DNA of 64,000 nt from Anthoceros angustus (lineage: Eukaryota > Streptophyta > Anthocerotopsida > Anthocerotales > Anthocerotaceae). Within the stretch, counting starts at the first letter, position 1; the number at the start of each line of letters is the position of its first letter. The stretch lies in the NCBI GenBank assembly GCA_010909165.1, contig MU008174.1:992001-1056000 (forward strand), in the 5' to 3' direction. A program made the position numbers and the translations under genes. Of the stretch, positions 25,653 to 37,300 are shown one piece after another. The notes beneath the pieces were generated by a model. The model saw only the letters and a list, made by a program, of their open reading frames with translations, was not told where the DNA came from and did no database searches.

Positions 25653-26714
25653 GCTCCTAGAAGATTGGGGGTGGGTGCTATATGACAGCACATCATCATG
25701 AAGAAAAAAGAAATTCACAACGAATAAAGGCACGATAGAGGGTGAAGAGAGAGCGGGGTAAAATGTGGTCATGACTCTCCATGTTCCTTTTTTAGTAGGT
25801 AGTGAGTTGTTTGTGCCTTCGGTGAGAATGAAAGTTACGTAGGTAGTCGTACCACATGACGAGCATGTGTTTGTAGTAGATTATTATTGATATTTTTCTT
25901 AATAAAAAATTGATATTTTTTATTATACATATACATGGAAACTACCTTAAAATACCTGAACAGTTAGTGATAATATTGATATTTAAATTTTTTAACTTAT
26001 TTTCATCTTCTCACTAATATTTATTACTGACCACCTAATGGATAATTACTTTTCTCATTTTAGAACATGTATAACGCTCGTTAGGGCTGCAGACGCATGT
26101 ACTAGGAAGTTGAACTCACGGTTGCCAGATTGCCGAGGGAGTTGATCGACGCGACCGGGATTTTCAATGAAGTGTTTGGCCAGCATCCTTTGATCCTCGG
26201 ATGCAAGAATCAGCTTTGAAGAATCAAGTGCGACATCAATACGGTCGGAAGTCTGTTGGATATCTGAAGCTGTGGCAGTCAGTCTGGCCCTGCGCTGAAG
26301 GGTTTGGCAACGTTTCTTCTAGGGTTTGAAGAGCTCAAGGAGGAGCTCCAAACAAGATCAAAGAGCTCGCGGATTGCGTTTCTGGAAGTGGATGCCTGGT
26401 GATTATTCTCGTTTCCCCTGGTTTTTCGAGACAGGAAAACCGAGTTGCACGATGGCTTGTGGTTTCAGCAGTTATGTCGAAGTGATTTGACGCTCTGCTA
26501 GTTGCGGATGTCGCGCGATTCACCGAGAGTCGGTGTTGGTGGTTTGGAAGGGAAGTGAGGGATAGTTCCGAGGCTGGTGTGATCGAGGTGTTGGTTCCAA
26601 TATTTTGAGTTGGAGGAAGTGCGGGGTCTGCGCTGTATTGGATTTAGGAAAGGCTGCCGCTTTGGCTTCGGGTTTGGTTGCTTGAGATCGCTGGGAGAGT
26701 GAGGGTCAGAAATC
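25653..26714. other. Intergenic; probable 5' leader of the CCDC130 gene at its right end
   Basis: AT-rich sequence without genes runs to about 26,080. GC content then rises toward the ATG at 26,715. The last 45 bases resemble the sequence upstream of the second CCDC130 copy (beyond 61,021), so at least part of the leader was duplicated with the gene. Confidence 0.5.
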
Positions 26715-27692
26715 ATGTCGACGCTAGCAGCAGCCCGTGCGGATAATTTCTACTATCCGCCGGAATGGACTCCGGATCAAGGTGGCCTGAACAAGTTTCA
26801 TGGCCAACATGCTTTGCGGGAGCGAGCCAAGAAGATCGATCAGGGGATTCTGGTGATCCGGTTCGAGATGCCATTTAACATATGGTGTGGAGGATGCAAT
26901 GGGATGATAGCCAAGGGTGTGCGCTTCAACGCAGAGAAGAAGCAGGTTGGGAGCTATTACAGTACCAAGATATGGAGCTTCAAGATGAAGACTGCCTGTT
27001 GCAGGCATGAGATTGAGATTCATACTGACCCTAAGAACTGTGAATATGTTATTGTTGCCGGGGCTGAGCGGAAGACTGAGGTGTACGACGAGGCCGATGC
27101 AGGAACGGTGGTTCTCCCGGGTGAGGAAGATAAAGCCAATTTGGCTGATCCGTTCTATAGGTTGGAGCACGTGGGAGAGGATGTGGCAAAGGGGAAGCAG
27201 GCAGAGCCTCTGCTGATTCGTTTGCAGCGGTCGGCGGATACAAGGCATGCCGACTACTACTCCATGAACAAGGCCCTTCGTGCGAAGCTAAGGGAGCAGA
27301 AGAAGAGGGTTGCTGCTGAGGAAGCAGAGGCAAGGAGTAAAGGTTTGAGCATTCGATTGCTTCCCAGCTCAGAGGAAGATGCTCAAACAGCTGCTAGGGT
27401 GAATTTCGCTCGCAAGTTTGAGTCCAACAGGAAGAACAAGCGGGCAGCAATTCTGGCATCTTCGATATTCTCGGATCCTAGTGTTGCTCTCAAGAAGAAC
27501 CCTACTTCTCTTTCAAAGCCTTCGACTGGGCCGATGGTGGACAGGAAGATGGAGCTGCTTGCAAAGAGGAGGAGGATAAACGAAGCTGGGATTCACGACT
27601 CTATAACTGGCAGATTCAAGCCTTCTTCCAAGTCTGGTCTGCCCAAAGCCACTGTTGTAAAGCAGTCTGTAACTTTGAGGCCTGTTTCATGA
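26715..27692 (+). CDS. Splicing factor of the CCDC130/Saf4 (CWC16) family, copy 1
   Basis: The 325-residue intronless frame starts MSTLAAARADNFYYPPEW. The N-terminal domain has the family hallmarks: YYPPEWTP, then LRERAKKIDQGILVIRFEMP, then the zinc-binding pair NIWCGGC (Cys58 and Cys61), RFNAEKKQVG, and a second cysteine cluster (Cys95, Cys96, His98) before HTDPKNCEYVIV. The C-terminal half is helical and basic, with nuclear-localisation-like strings such as AKRRRIN. The closest named relatives are CCDC130 (YJU2B) of animals and Saf4 of fission yeast, which act with the spliceosome in the nucleus. A second copy of 329 residues lies at 60,032-61,021 in opposite orientation. Copy 1 is convergent with ELOF1, their stops lying about 300 bases apart. 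Confidence 0.9.
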   Translation: MSTLAAARADNFYYPPEWTPDQGGLNKFHGQHALRERAKKIDQGILVIRFEMPFNIWCGGCNGMIAKGVRFNAEKKQVGSYYSTKIWSFKMKTACCRHEIEIHTDPKNCEYVIVAGAERKTEVYDEADAGTVVLPGEEDKANLADPFYRLEHVGEDVAKGKQAEPLLIRLQRSADTRHADYYSMNKALRAKLREQKKRVAAEEAEARSKGLSIRLLPSSEEDAQTAARVNFARKFESNRKNKRAAILASSIFSDPSVALKKNPTSLSKPSTGPMVDRKMELLAKRRRINEAGIHDSITGRFKPSSKSGLPKATVVKQSVTLRPVS

Positions 27693-27988
27693 AGTTGAGG
27701 TCGGAACGACTGTACATTTCCTTTCGCCTAGCCATGGAGACATGAGTTGCTCTTTGGCAATATATATGTAGGTAGGTTATTCTTAACAAATAAAGACCTC
27801 AGTACATTCTGTGCCCCAGGATCTATATTACAACATTCTCGATTTAAGCCACCCTATTCCGGTCACCTGTCATGTCCATGCCTGTATCACAGTACCGACT
27901 CCAGAATCTCGTTTCCTAGAACGACCATGATGGCATCACCGGAAGGCAGAGCTAGTGGATCCATCGTTGGCCATACTCGGCCACCAAC

Positions 27989-28557
27989 CTAGGAACCAGT
28001 GTTCACACGCTCGCATTCATCAATCCATTCGCTATACCTGAACACGACAGGAAAAACACATCAGCAGCAGTGAACCACTCGGCGCCTCAAATTACGCAAG
28101 GAGGCAATCACTCCGCAACCACACAACAACCGCAGGAGAGGACACTTACACATCGATAGGAGCGCTCAAAGCTGCAAAACAAGGGCAAACTCAAGTCAGC
28201 AAACCCTACAACAAAAACTTCCACTCCGAAGCTACGAAAGAACACAGCATACACAAACTAAACCTAAGTCACGCCACAGAGGCCATCCCGTACCATCGAT
28301 GTTGGTGCTGTAGCTCTCCTGGCAAATTCGGCAAACCGCCTCTCCGATCTGATTTTTCCGATCCCTGACAAAACGAGCGTCAGCACCAATCTCAAACCAC
28401 CTGGTCGGTACTGGAATCGATACTCGCAACTTCCCAGTACTCACATCTTGCACTCGACGCTGCCGTCGTGATTGCAGAAGGGGCACGCAAACACGGTATC
28501 CAGCTTGTCCATACGCTTCTTGGGAGCAGGCTTGGCAGCGCTCTTCCGCTTCCCCAT
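27989..28557 (-). CDS. ELOF1: Transcription elongation factor 1 homologue (ELOF1)
   Basis: Four coding exons on the minus strand join cleanly: 28,557-28,445, 28,364-28,294, 28,171-28,150 and 28,037-27,989. All introns are GT-AG, and the joined frame gives 84 residues with a stop. The protein starts [20 protein letters not shown] (a basic tail) and carries the zinc ribbon CPFC (Cys25, Cys28) and CRIC (Cys49, Cys52), then SYSTNID and the conserved end [17 protein letters not shown]1 binds elongating RNA polymerase II and in animals and yeast also helps transcription-coupled DNA repair. Exon 3 is only 22 bases long. The length and all four zinc ligands match the family, so the gene looks functional. 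Confidence 0.93.
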
Positions 28558-29780
28558 CCTGCCTGCACCGAATTCTCCACACACAGCACAAGACCAATTG
28601 ACAGAGATATGCCGCTTACAAGCCTTCTCAACCAGCCCCGGGCTCCAAATCCAGCTTCCACCTTCCTACCCGATCAGACTCCGCTTTGTCACCTCTCACG
28701 GCACCCCTAACTATTGTGCACAGAGTCCTGGTTAGGGTTTGAATGGCGTCCTGACTCCCGGCTTCCGAATTCGGACTTACCCGTAGTCTACCCATCGAGA
28801 TGAACTCTTGAATAAACGGGAATTTCAACCTAGATATGGACTCCCATGAACTTCTGCGCTCCGGATCCCAACAGTGGCGGACTTCCCCTTGCACTTGACT
28901 ATGACGTCATCCACATATGGGCATTTCATACCTATTCCATTCCCCATGGTTTCTACCGTCTTTGAAAGCAAAATGATTTCAATTTCTAGGTTCATTTGGC
29001 TTTATACGTTTTTTTTTTACTTCTTTTCTTTCATATTAATATTGTAAATATCATTTGCTAATTTCAAAAATTTTTACAATCAAGATTCATCCTTCCCCTG
29101 TTCATATCATTTGCGTCTAGCGATTTACTTCTTCGTTTAACCACGATTGAAACTTTGCCTATTCACACCATGTTCATTGGCTTCTTATATTATTTCTTAC
29201 TTTAGTTAAAAAGAATTCCTAGTTTGTACATTCAAAAGTTTAATAGCCAGTTTTACATTCTTTGCTTCTTCATACCATGTATATTTGGCTTTTATATTAT
29301 TTTTACTGATTTATATGAACTTTTTATTTCTTGGTTCCAAGACCAAGTTCCAACAAACCTCAGTAGATTAAGTTCCACCAAAGCACATTAGAGTAAGTTA
29401 AACCAAGTTCCAATTTAGCACACCGCTCATATGTACATACCGAAAAGAAGAACCGCAAACAAGCACTAGTCTCTCTTGCCTTTGACTCATCTAGTACTCG
29501 TCTTTTGCTCGTCCTCGCTGTCCCATTGGTTCGCTCCCAGGTACCCCTCTTTTCCTTTTAGGAAGAAGATCCAACATCCAACTCCAAGAATGTTTCAAAG
29601 TTATATGTTCTTCTTGGAGTTGCCTTGGGTATTCCTTGGCGACGTGGTTTGGGAACTCAGCTTCTAGTTGCTATGTGTACTTTCTTCAAGCCCCCTTGTG
29701 TATTGTTCTTGGAGGTTGTTTGATTCTTTGTCTTTGCATTGCTTTTGGTATTTTTTGTTGCAACATGTATTCCAATTGTG
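28558..29780. other. Intergenic, no gene seen
   Basis: The first 300 bases are the likely ELOF1 promoter side. From about 28,900 the sequence is AT-rich with T runs. Short frames on both strands show no recognisable protein. Confidence 0.5.
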
Positions 29781-29794
29781 CTAGGACTTGCACT

Positions 29795-30375
29795 CGCATT
29801 CCATTCCTCTCGATTCAAACATTGTTTCTTTAAAGTCGTGGCCGACAGTGTGAGCTTCGTTTGTCTGGCATGCTTAGTTATGAGATAAGGTGTTGGTGTT
29901 TGCTTGCAGACTGTGTAGGCGCACATAGATCTTCCTCATTTTCATCTTGCTCCACCTCTTCCCCTTCCTCTCTCCCTCCCCTCTTCGTGCTCCCCCTCTT
30001 CCTCTTCTTCCTCCCCATCTTCCTCCCCCTCTTCCTCTACCCCCTCCTCACCCAGCCCGTTCTTCTTGAAGAAGACAAGAAAAAAAACTCCCCACCCGGT
30101 TTGGTGCTAGAGGTAGAAAATAAATACAAGGGGAGGGCGGAGCCGCAAACAAGGAATAGTAAGAGGAGGAAGTAGGAAGGGAAGAGGAAGAGGAGAGGCA
30201 AGGAGGGGAAGAGGTGGGACAGGATGAGGATGAGAAAGATATGCAGCCAACACAAGTCTACAAGCAAACACCAACACCTTATGGAATAAAGCGTGCAAGA
30301 TACATGAAACTCATGCCGTTGGCAACAACGATGAAGAAATAATGTTTGAATCGAGAAAAATGAATTGCACATGAA
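29795..30375. repeat. Imperfect foldback (long inverted repeat)
   Basis: The left arm (about 29,795-30,060) and right arm (about 30,120-30,375) are imperfect reverse complements. The outer parts share tcgattcaaacatt and aaggtgttggtgtttgcttg; the inner parts are CT-rich against GA-rich. The spacer is about 60 bases. A transcript across it would fold into a hairpin with arms of roughly 250 bases. Open frames over the arms are low-complexity and are not called genes. Confidence 0.75.
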
Positions 30376-30439
30376 TCATTTTGAACTAAGAAATATCAAA
30401 GAAGCTAAAGCGTAGTAGGGGATGACGAGAGGCCTAAGG

Positions 30440-31500
30440 CAAGGCCTTTGTGGTCAAGTGTTCAATTAAGTCCCCTCGGTGGCATTGCATATCCCTTTTC
30501 ACACAGGTGAATCTGGATATGCACCCGTTGGGCTTAATCCTAGAAAGGCCCACCCCCTTAGCTGCTCAAAACATGCTTTACATGTTTTCATCCAGAAATA
30601 TCATGAAAATAATTTCCTTTCCATATTGGCGTTGTTGTAGCAATATGCATTGTCTTAACTCTTCATGCAAAGCTTGAACCGCTCCATAAGTCATCGCTGC
30701 AACAATTTCAAGAAAGCCATCCAATACTTCGACCAACTCTATTGTGGCTTCTTAGTCCGGGTTAATGGGCTCAACAACCCTCTCCAACTCGCCGTCAACT
30801 GCGAAATAAACCTCATTTTGCATTGCGTCCATCATATGATGGATATCTTGTTTGCATGACACAGCTTGAGCCCTTCTCCGTCATAAATTTGCATAGAATA
30901 GGTTGGTTTTGATGACAATACTTAAGGAGCTGTGTCATGGTCTGATTCATCAACCACTACCACAAGTATGCATTAATTTTTCCCCACTCTTGAACATGAT
31001 GCCCCATACAACAATTGCAGAGGGCGTAAGGACCGTGATACATTTTTTTGTGAGGAAAACATGCTGATTAATAAGGCAACAACGTGCTGCCAATATTACA
31101 TGCATTTGCACAAAAAAATCCATGCTCTGATATCATGCATTTACACATATAAATCCATGATCTAACCTGATGATACATGATCAAATCCATGCTCTAATTC
31201 CATGTACGTACACAGATAAATCCCTCATCTAACCTCATACAAGATTATCTACATAGTCGCCTACATCATTTTTACACAGCACTGCTTGTCTCTTATCCCC
31301 TCATTAAGGACTTCCGCTTGTTCCTTATCCAATTTTACCTCCATCATTTCTACATGTTGCTTCAAGTCTCTCATCCCTTGAATAATGATATTCAATTGCT
31401 CTTGTGATTGTACAAGCTGCTCTTTGATCTGCAAAAGACCTATCACTCCGGAGAAAGACATAGTGCGTCCGATGTTGTTGACAAACAAAGACATCTAGAG
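30440..31500 (-). pseudogene. Decayed coding relic of unknown identity
   Basis: Minus-strand frames look protein-like in pieces: a coiled-coil-type stretch at 31,494-31,261 (with LVQSQEQLNIIIQGMRDLKQ) and a later piece near 30,740-30,640 (LVEVLDGFLEIVAAMTYGAV). They are separated by stops and by AT-rich sequence. I do not recognise the family. It could be a transposon structural protein. The link between the two pieces is not proven. Confidence 0.3.
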
Positions 31501-31639
31501 TTGGTATGCCATGTTGTGTAAGGACAAGTGTGTAAGCACTAAAACCTTGTAAGGACTGGTGTGTAAGCAATACAACCTTGTAGCTTATACACTAAGTCTG
31601 TAAGTACTAGAACCTTTTCTGAAGATAGGACTTCCTTCC

Positions 31640-32440
31640 CTGGTGCCTCTATACCGAAGATGATTCGTCATTCTTGCAAACACCCCTCCAACATCCAAAA
31701 TTTGATCAACACCAAATAGCTCCAAATGGCTTAGGCCAAATGGACACATTTTTATAAGAATGTCGTGATTAAGCATCTTGTGCTTAGATCCGTACTTAGA
31801 TGGGTGTCTGAAGGGAGTGGATGCCCTTAGTGCAAGTAGTTTAGGCACACCATGGTACAAGTTGTTAAGTACCAAGTCCCATGGGTGCCTGAAGGGAGTG
31901 AATGCCCTTGGTGCAAGTAGCTTAGGCACACCATGGTACAAGTTGTTAAGTACCAAAGTCCCATGGGGTGCCTGAAGGGAGTGGATGCCCTTGGTGCAAG
32001 TAGCTTAGGCACACCATGGTACAAGTTGTTAAGTACCAAGTTCCATGGGGTGCTTGAAGGGAGTGGATGCCCTTGGTGCAAGTAGCTTAGGCACACCATG
32101 GTACAAGTTGTTAAGTACCAAGTCCCATGGGGTGCCTGAAGGGAGTGGATGCCCTTGGTGCAAGTAGCTTAGGCACACCATGGTACAAGTTGTTAAGTAC
32201 CAAGTCCCATGGGGTGCCTGAAGGGAGCGGATGCCCTTGGTGCAAGTAGCTTAGGCACACCATGGTACAAGTTGTTACATACCAAGTCCCATGGGGTGCC
32301 AGAAGGGAGTGGATGCCCTTGGTGCAAGTAGCTTAGGCACACCATGGTACAAGTTGTTAAGTACCAAAGTCCCATGGGGTGCCTGAAGGGAGTGGATGCC
32401 CTTGGTGCAAGTAGCTTAGGCACACCATGGTACATGTTAT
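31640..32440. repeat. Tandem array of eight 82-base units with a unique left flank
   Basis: The word ccatggtacaagttgtta (or a close variant) recurs at 31,850, 31,931, 32,014, 32,096, 32,178, 32,260, 32,342 and 32,425, a period of 81-83 bases. Copies are nearly identical. The left flank (31,720-31,800, with ggcttaggccaaatggacac) also precedes a single unit at 63,100-63,265, so the array grew from one unit of a dispersed element. Open frames across it are by-products of the repeat. Confidence 0.9.
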
Positions 32441-32576
32441 TATTCTTCTTCTTCCGCCTTGAGATTGGCTCCCTCAAAGGAGGTCAATATCTAGAAGACC
32501 ATCAAGCACTAATAGCGAAGATCACTAAACGTTCATACTCCAAACACTCAATTCTTCGACACAATGACAATATAGT

Positions 32577-33110
32577 TTATACATAAGCTATTAGCACGTT
32601 TATGGATCCCAAGGCCTGGATGTGGCCTTGTTGGATGTACATGACGTCTTGAGGCAGTGCTGAGAATGTGGCAGCCAAGGCTGCCTCTGGTAGCTGTGTA
32701 GGGAACCTGCTGCGGAGCTCCTGTAAGCGATGAGCAGCTATCTGTTGTGCTTCCCCACTGCTGTCGCAATATACATAACGCCTGATAGGGAGGCCTGCTT
32801 TAAGCAAAGCCTCCGAGGCCAGTACAAATGCCGCCAAACAGCTCCACGAGAAAAAGGCCAGTGGCTGGGATGGGCCAATCAATCACCTGAGACTTGACAA
32901 CATGCTCTTGCATGGAGTCCTTGAGTCCTCGCTGCAGCAGAGCTTGCACCTGCTGGACATGCTCATGAGCATCTTGGAGCACACCCTCAACCTGTGTGGG
33001 ATGGTCAGCTGCCTTGATCAGATCTGTCAATCTGCATGTAGCTGCTGGAGTAGCTATCGATGATCTCCCCCAAGATCAAAGAGCAAGCCTCTTCTCCCAC
33101 AATTAAGCTT
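32577..33110 (-). pseudogene. Relic of a cytosine-5 DNA methyltransferase-type domain
   Basis: On the minus strand, after a helical lead (DLIKAADHPTQVEGVLQDAH and following), comes FLVELFGGICTGL, which matches the cofactor-binding motif I of C5 methyltransferases with the last Gly of GGIG replaced by Cys. A frameshift near 32,825 separates it from EALLKAGLPIRRYVYCDSSG, the usual motif II region, and AALAATFSALPQDVMYIQ. The frame ends at GSINVLIA, just where the catalytic Pro-Cys motif IV should begin, so the active site is absent. Another frame change lies near 33,020. The upstream lead is not found in host methyltransferases such as MET1 or CMT, and the copy lies among repeats, so a transposon origin is likely. 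Confidence 0.55.
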
Positions 33111-33149
33111 ACACGGCCAAGTGAGCAGGCAGTAACCCCCCGATTCCAT

Positions 33150-34323
33150 CCTACCAATGATCTTTGAAAGCTCCGGCGGAGGGCCCAGTCCGGTGGCCGT
33201 CACCGGTCACCTGGGCGGCCTTCCTCGCCCCGTAGAGAGAGAGAGAGCCCGGTGTGGTGGATGCCACCAGCGCCGAGACCGGTAGGCTCGTGGCAGTGGT
33301 CTGCAGCCCCACAACCACCACATGGCACGAAGCAGGAATAGCCGTGCGGCGGAACAGCGAAAGCGGCGAAACGTAGGATTCGCCGGCCCCGCTCGCAGCT
33401 GTCGGTCTGTCTGTGCGCCCGTGCGCTTTCTGCTCGGCCGATCTGCCCAATTCGCTGGTGCAGATCGGTACCACCTTCCCATGCAAGGTCCGTGCTGCGA
33501 GACCGGTGCAATCGTGGCCCGCCGCCCTGCCAGGATTGGCCCGCTCTCGATCCCCTTTCTTAGATCGCGGGACCAGTCCAGTCCTCAGAGATTTCGGTGC
33601 CCGGACATTTCTGCACGATTCCGAGCTTCCTGGCTTCCTGTCCGTGCAGCCTTCGGTGGCGGTGCTGATCTTCCAGGCTGGGGAATTTGTGGTACCTGGG
33701 CGGCGTAGCTGGAGTAGGATCCTGCTTGGAGCTCGAATATGGACGTTCTGTCCTAGGTTTCGTCTCGGTACAGGATGTCCTAGCGTTCTTGCAGGGGTGC
33801 GCCAGTTTCTTGGAGCTCTTGAATCATGGACCGTTCTTGATTTGAACATTCTGCTGTGAACTTAGTCAGATGGATAAATTTTGCCACTTCGCCGACCTTT
33901 GATTTTGTGTTCGGGATTTCACAGTAGATATGGCTCAGGCTTTCGAATCCAGTCCTGTGTTGTCGCAGCTGGACATTACGGTGCCTTTTTGAGGTCTTGA
34001 ATGGCGATCCTAGGATTTTGGGGACTCTGGAAGGGAACCTTTCGTCATTGGTCAGTGTGATGAGTGATATTTGCAGCAATGTGTTGAGGGTGTGGTTTAC
34101 GCACTTTATGGTCGGGTTTTGAGGGACTTTATTGTTCACGGTATGAAGGCACATTTCCAGACTTTGATTAGCTTTCTTGGAAGCTGGATTTCTTGTCGCT
34201 ATTTTGAGGAGCGCAGTGCTGTTTTGTTGGTGAATTGCCTCAGGTGTAGAACAGGACGTAACTGGAGGGGCACTGCTGAGTTTTCGAGTATGGAATTTGA
34301 CTGGTGTTAGTGTGTGTTTGCAG
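33150..34323 (+). other. Probable 5' leader and leader intron of the multi-IQ gene
   Basis: GC-rich sequence from about 33,180 changes into T-rich sequence, and the coding frame at 34,324 starts right after a splice-acceptor-like tgtttgcag. This suggests a non-coding first exon in 33,200-33,850 and an intron after it. Long frames on both strands in the GC-rich part have no protein-family features. Confidence 0.4.
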
Positions 34324-37300
34324 ATGCGTCGTGTAGTCTCATATGGGGGCCCAAGCAGTGTTCCTGCCTCCCAGAGGCTTAAGCACAGACTGGCAGAGAC
34401 AGCTGGCATGCGTGTGTTCTCTGACAGGCTTGGACAGGAGCAAGGGTTTCTGGCTCCTGTGGCTGAAGATGAGGAGGATGGAAGGGTCTTGCACAGTACC
34501 TCCTGGGCCACACGCAATTTCTTTACAACTGCATCTAACCTGAAGAAGTTTGTGAAGGGCTCCAGATTTTGGGGTGGCGCAGCTTTCAAAGAGCCTACTC
34601 AGCCTTCGGAGGACAGGACATCTGTTGCCCCCTTGCAAAGTGAAGGCATCCCCTCGCCAGCTGTTGCTAATGAAATAGATTCTGGCGACTCAGGTGAAGA
34701 GGGGATTGATGTTCCAGTAGAAGCTGGATCTCAGGCAGGGCAGGAGGATGTGAAGGATATCCAGGCCCGGACAGATTCCGACAGTGCTGATGTGGGGGCT
34801 CCAGTCTCAGCATTTAGCCACAAGAGGAGTGCGAGTGATCCGTCGAATTTGAGTCTTCCAAGGGTGGTTTCTGCTGTGGAGGATGGTGGTGGAGGAAATG
34901 ACTCTGTTGTACCGGAGGGCATGTCCCTATCACGTTCTGCCAATGTGGGGCCCAATTCTGACAGTCCCTCTGTGCCTGTGGTCGTTGAGTTCAAACATTC
35001 TCCTCACACTCTGCCAGAACGCCAAGGAGGCCGTGGAATTGAAAACAAAGAGGATGAAGGACAGACTCTGGAAAGACTCCATTGTTCTCAAGATTTGACA
35101 TGTAAAGTAAAACAAAACCATGATAGTCGAAATGCAGCTGCTTTGAAGATCCAATGTTACTACAGAAGTAGAGCGGCCAGAAGTCGGTACTTGTCCATCC
35201 GGGACAGTGCCCGAAAGGTACAGGCAATATATCGTGGAAGTAAGGCTGCTAGGGACTATCAACGTCTCCACAGAGCGATTGTGCACCTTCAGAGAGTGTG
35301 GCGAAGGCATAGGCTCTATCAAAAGCAAAAGGACGCCCTTGCTGCTGAGGTGGCTTTGCTACAGTTTGAGTTTTTGCAACACCGATCAGCTTCTCTAATT
35401 CAGAGCTGCTGGAAGGCTTATGTCCACAGATTAGCATTCCAAAAACGTTTGCAGGTGAAACTACAACAAAGTAATGCTGCAGTGGTTATTCAAAGAAAAT
35501 GGAGGTCTTGGCAACAGACACGGAAAGAGCAGCATGAGAGGATGGTAAGGGTACAAGCAGCAGTAATCATCCAGGCATTTGTACGCGGCACTGCTGTGCG
35601 GAGTATGGTGTACTCTTGGAACCATTCAGCTGCTGTCATCCAAAGGAGCTGGCGGGGTCATCAGCAAAAAATGATTGCTGACGCAACAGTCAAGATACAG
35701 GTACTCAGATTGACTGCTGCTGTTGTGACATCAACTAGATTGTCTCAAGTGGTGAGGAGGTGGGGTTGTAATGGTCAAACCGCCATATGATCTAAGCTAG
35801 TCTACAAAGTCCACATGACTGGCTAGGCATAAAGTCTAATTCTCTCAACTGTCCAATTGCAGGCTTGGTGGCGTGGATGCCATGAACGCCGTTGTTATCG
35901 TTGTGCTTTGAATAAGTACAAAGCATCTGTGATAAGATTGCAGTGTATGTGGCGGAGATATATGGCAAGGCAGATATTGTTGCAGTTACAATTTGAAAAG
36001 GGTGTGAAACAAATGGCAGCCATCTGTCTCCAGGCACATGCACGTGGTCATTTAGTACGTCAGTTGGTTCGACGACAACACATTGCTGCATCGACCATTC
36101 AGCATTCTTGGCGTAGTTATTGGTAAAGCCAGCTCTGATGTCAAAGGTGTCAGTTCCCTGTTTTGTTCCCATCTTCAGGCTTTTGATTAATCAAGTTGAG
36201 AGGACTTAAGCATCTTTTTGGTGGCATTGCAGGCGAGAGAAAAAATGTTTTGCTGCAGTGGCGATCCAGCGCTTGTGGCGTGGATCTAGGGATAGGAGAG
36301 CTATTTGTCACCAACATGAACAGACCAGGTTTCATGAATATGGCCTTAATACTGTAACATGGGAGCAGACAGCCTCAAACCCGTTGTCTGCTGCAGTTGT
36401 TTCAGAACGATTCAGTCTCGAAACAATGCTCAGCACTCAGGGTAACTCATTGGTGGAGAGTACAGACCAGAATTTAACGTCCGAAGTCGTTTCACAGGAC
36501 TCTTGTGACATAAATAGTTTTGAACATGTACTTTCAGACGCAAGCAGGAAGGACTGTGTCCATGTGGGAGATGACATGGAGCAAAAACTTGAACAACTGA
36601 ATTATTTGTCAGGTGCCATTTTGGAAGGCAGACATTTTGAAGGTAGTGAACTAGTAGAGGTGACCAGCTTCAGTTTGGCTATCAATTTACTTGACGAGTG
36701 TGCTGATCCGGCCCAAAAAGGGGCCTCTTCTCAAGAACTAGTAGAGAGGCCAGAAGATCACCCATCTTCTCCTGCCTGTGAGTGCAGGCGGACAACAGAT
36801 TTACCGTTTCCTGAGCATGGGGTCATGCAGGATGGGCTACCAGAAGGTGATATGCTTGCATCTGTTCCTGCTCATGCAGAGTGCAGAGCGGTAGATGTCT
36901 CTGAGGATGGCACACTTGGACCTGACATGATTATAAATTCTGACGTGTGCGGGCAGCATGAAGACTGGAATGATGTCCAGATAGATGCTTTGGACCAGTG
37001 TCTCGACACTTGCCTTGCAACCCTCACACCATTGCAGGCTGCATCGAGTCTGGAGTTGGATGAGCAAGTACTTCTGAATTCCCCATTAAGAGCAACAGGA
37101 AATAAAGAACACGCAGTCCTGAGGGAAGATGGGGACAGTGGCCATCATGAGATTACTCGCCCAGACTCTGATGCTGAGAACTCTCTTGCCATCTCGTCTT
37201 TCGATGTATCAATGACGTGTGGAGCATCGAGCAATGTTTCTGGTGCAGGGGTGCCATCAAAGCTTTCTGAACAGGTACATTTTACAGAATCAGAGTGTCG

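Noticed and set aside
31800-32440. Possible CRISPR-like array
   Set aside because: The 82-base units are uniform with no variable spacers, in a plant genome; it is an ordinary tandem repeat.
31585-32477. Open frames of 90-120 codons across the 82-base array
   Set aside because: They only repeat the same translated unit and end outside the array without any domain.
33151-33849. Minus-strand open frame of 232 codons
   Set aside because: It lies in GC-rich sequence antisense to the likely leader of the multi-IQ gene and has no family words; composition explains its length.
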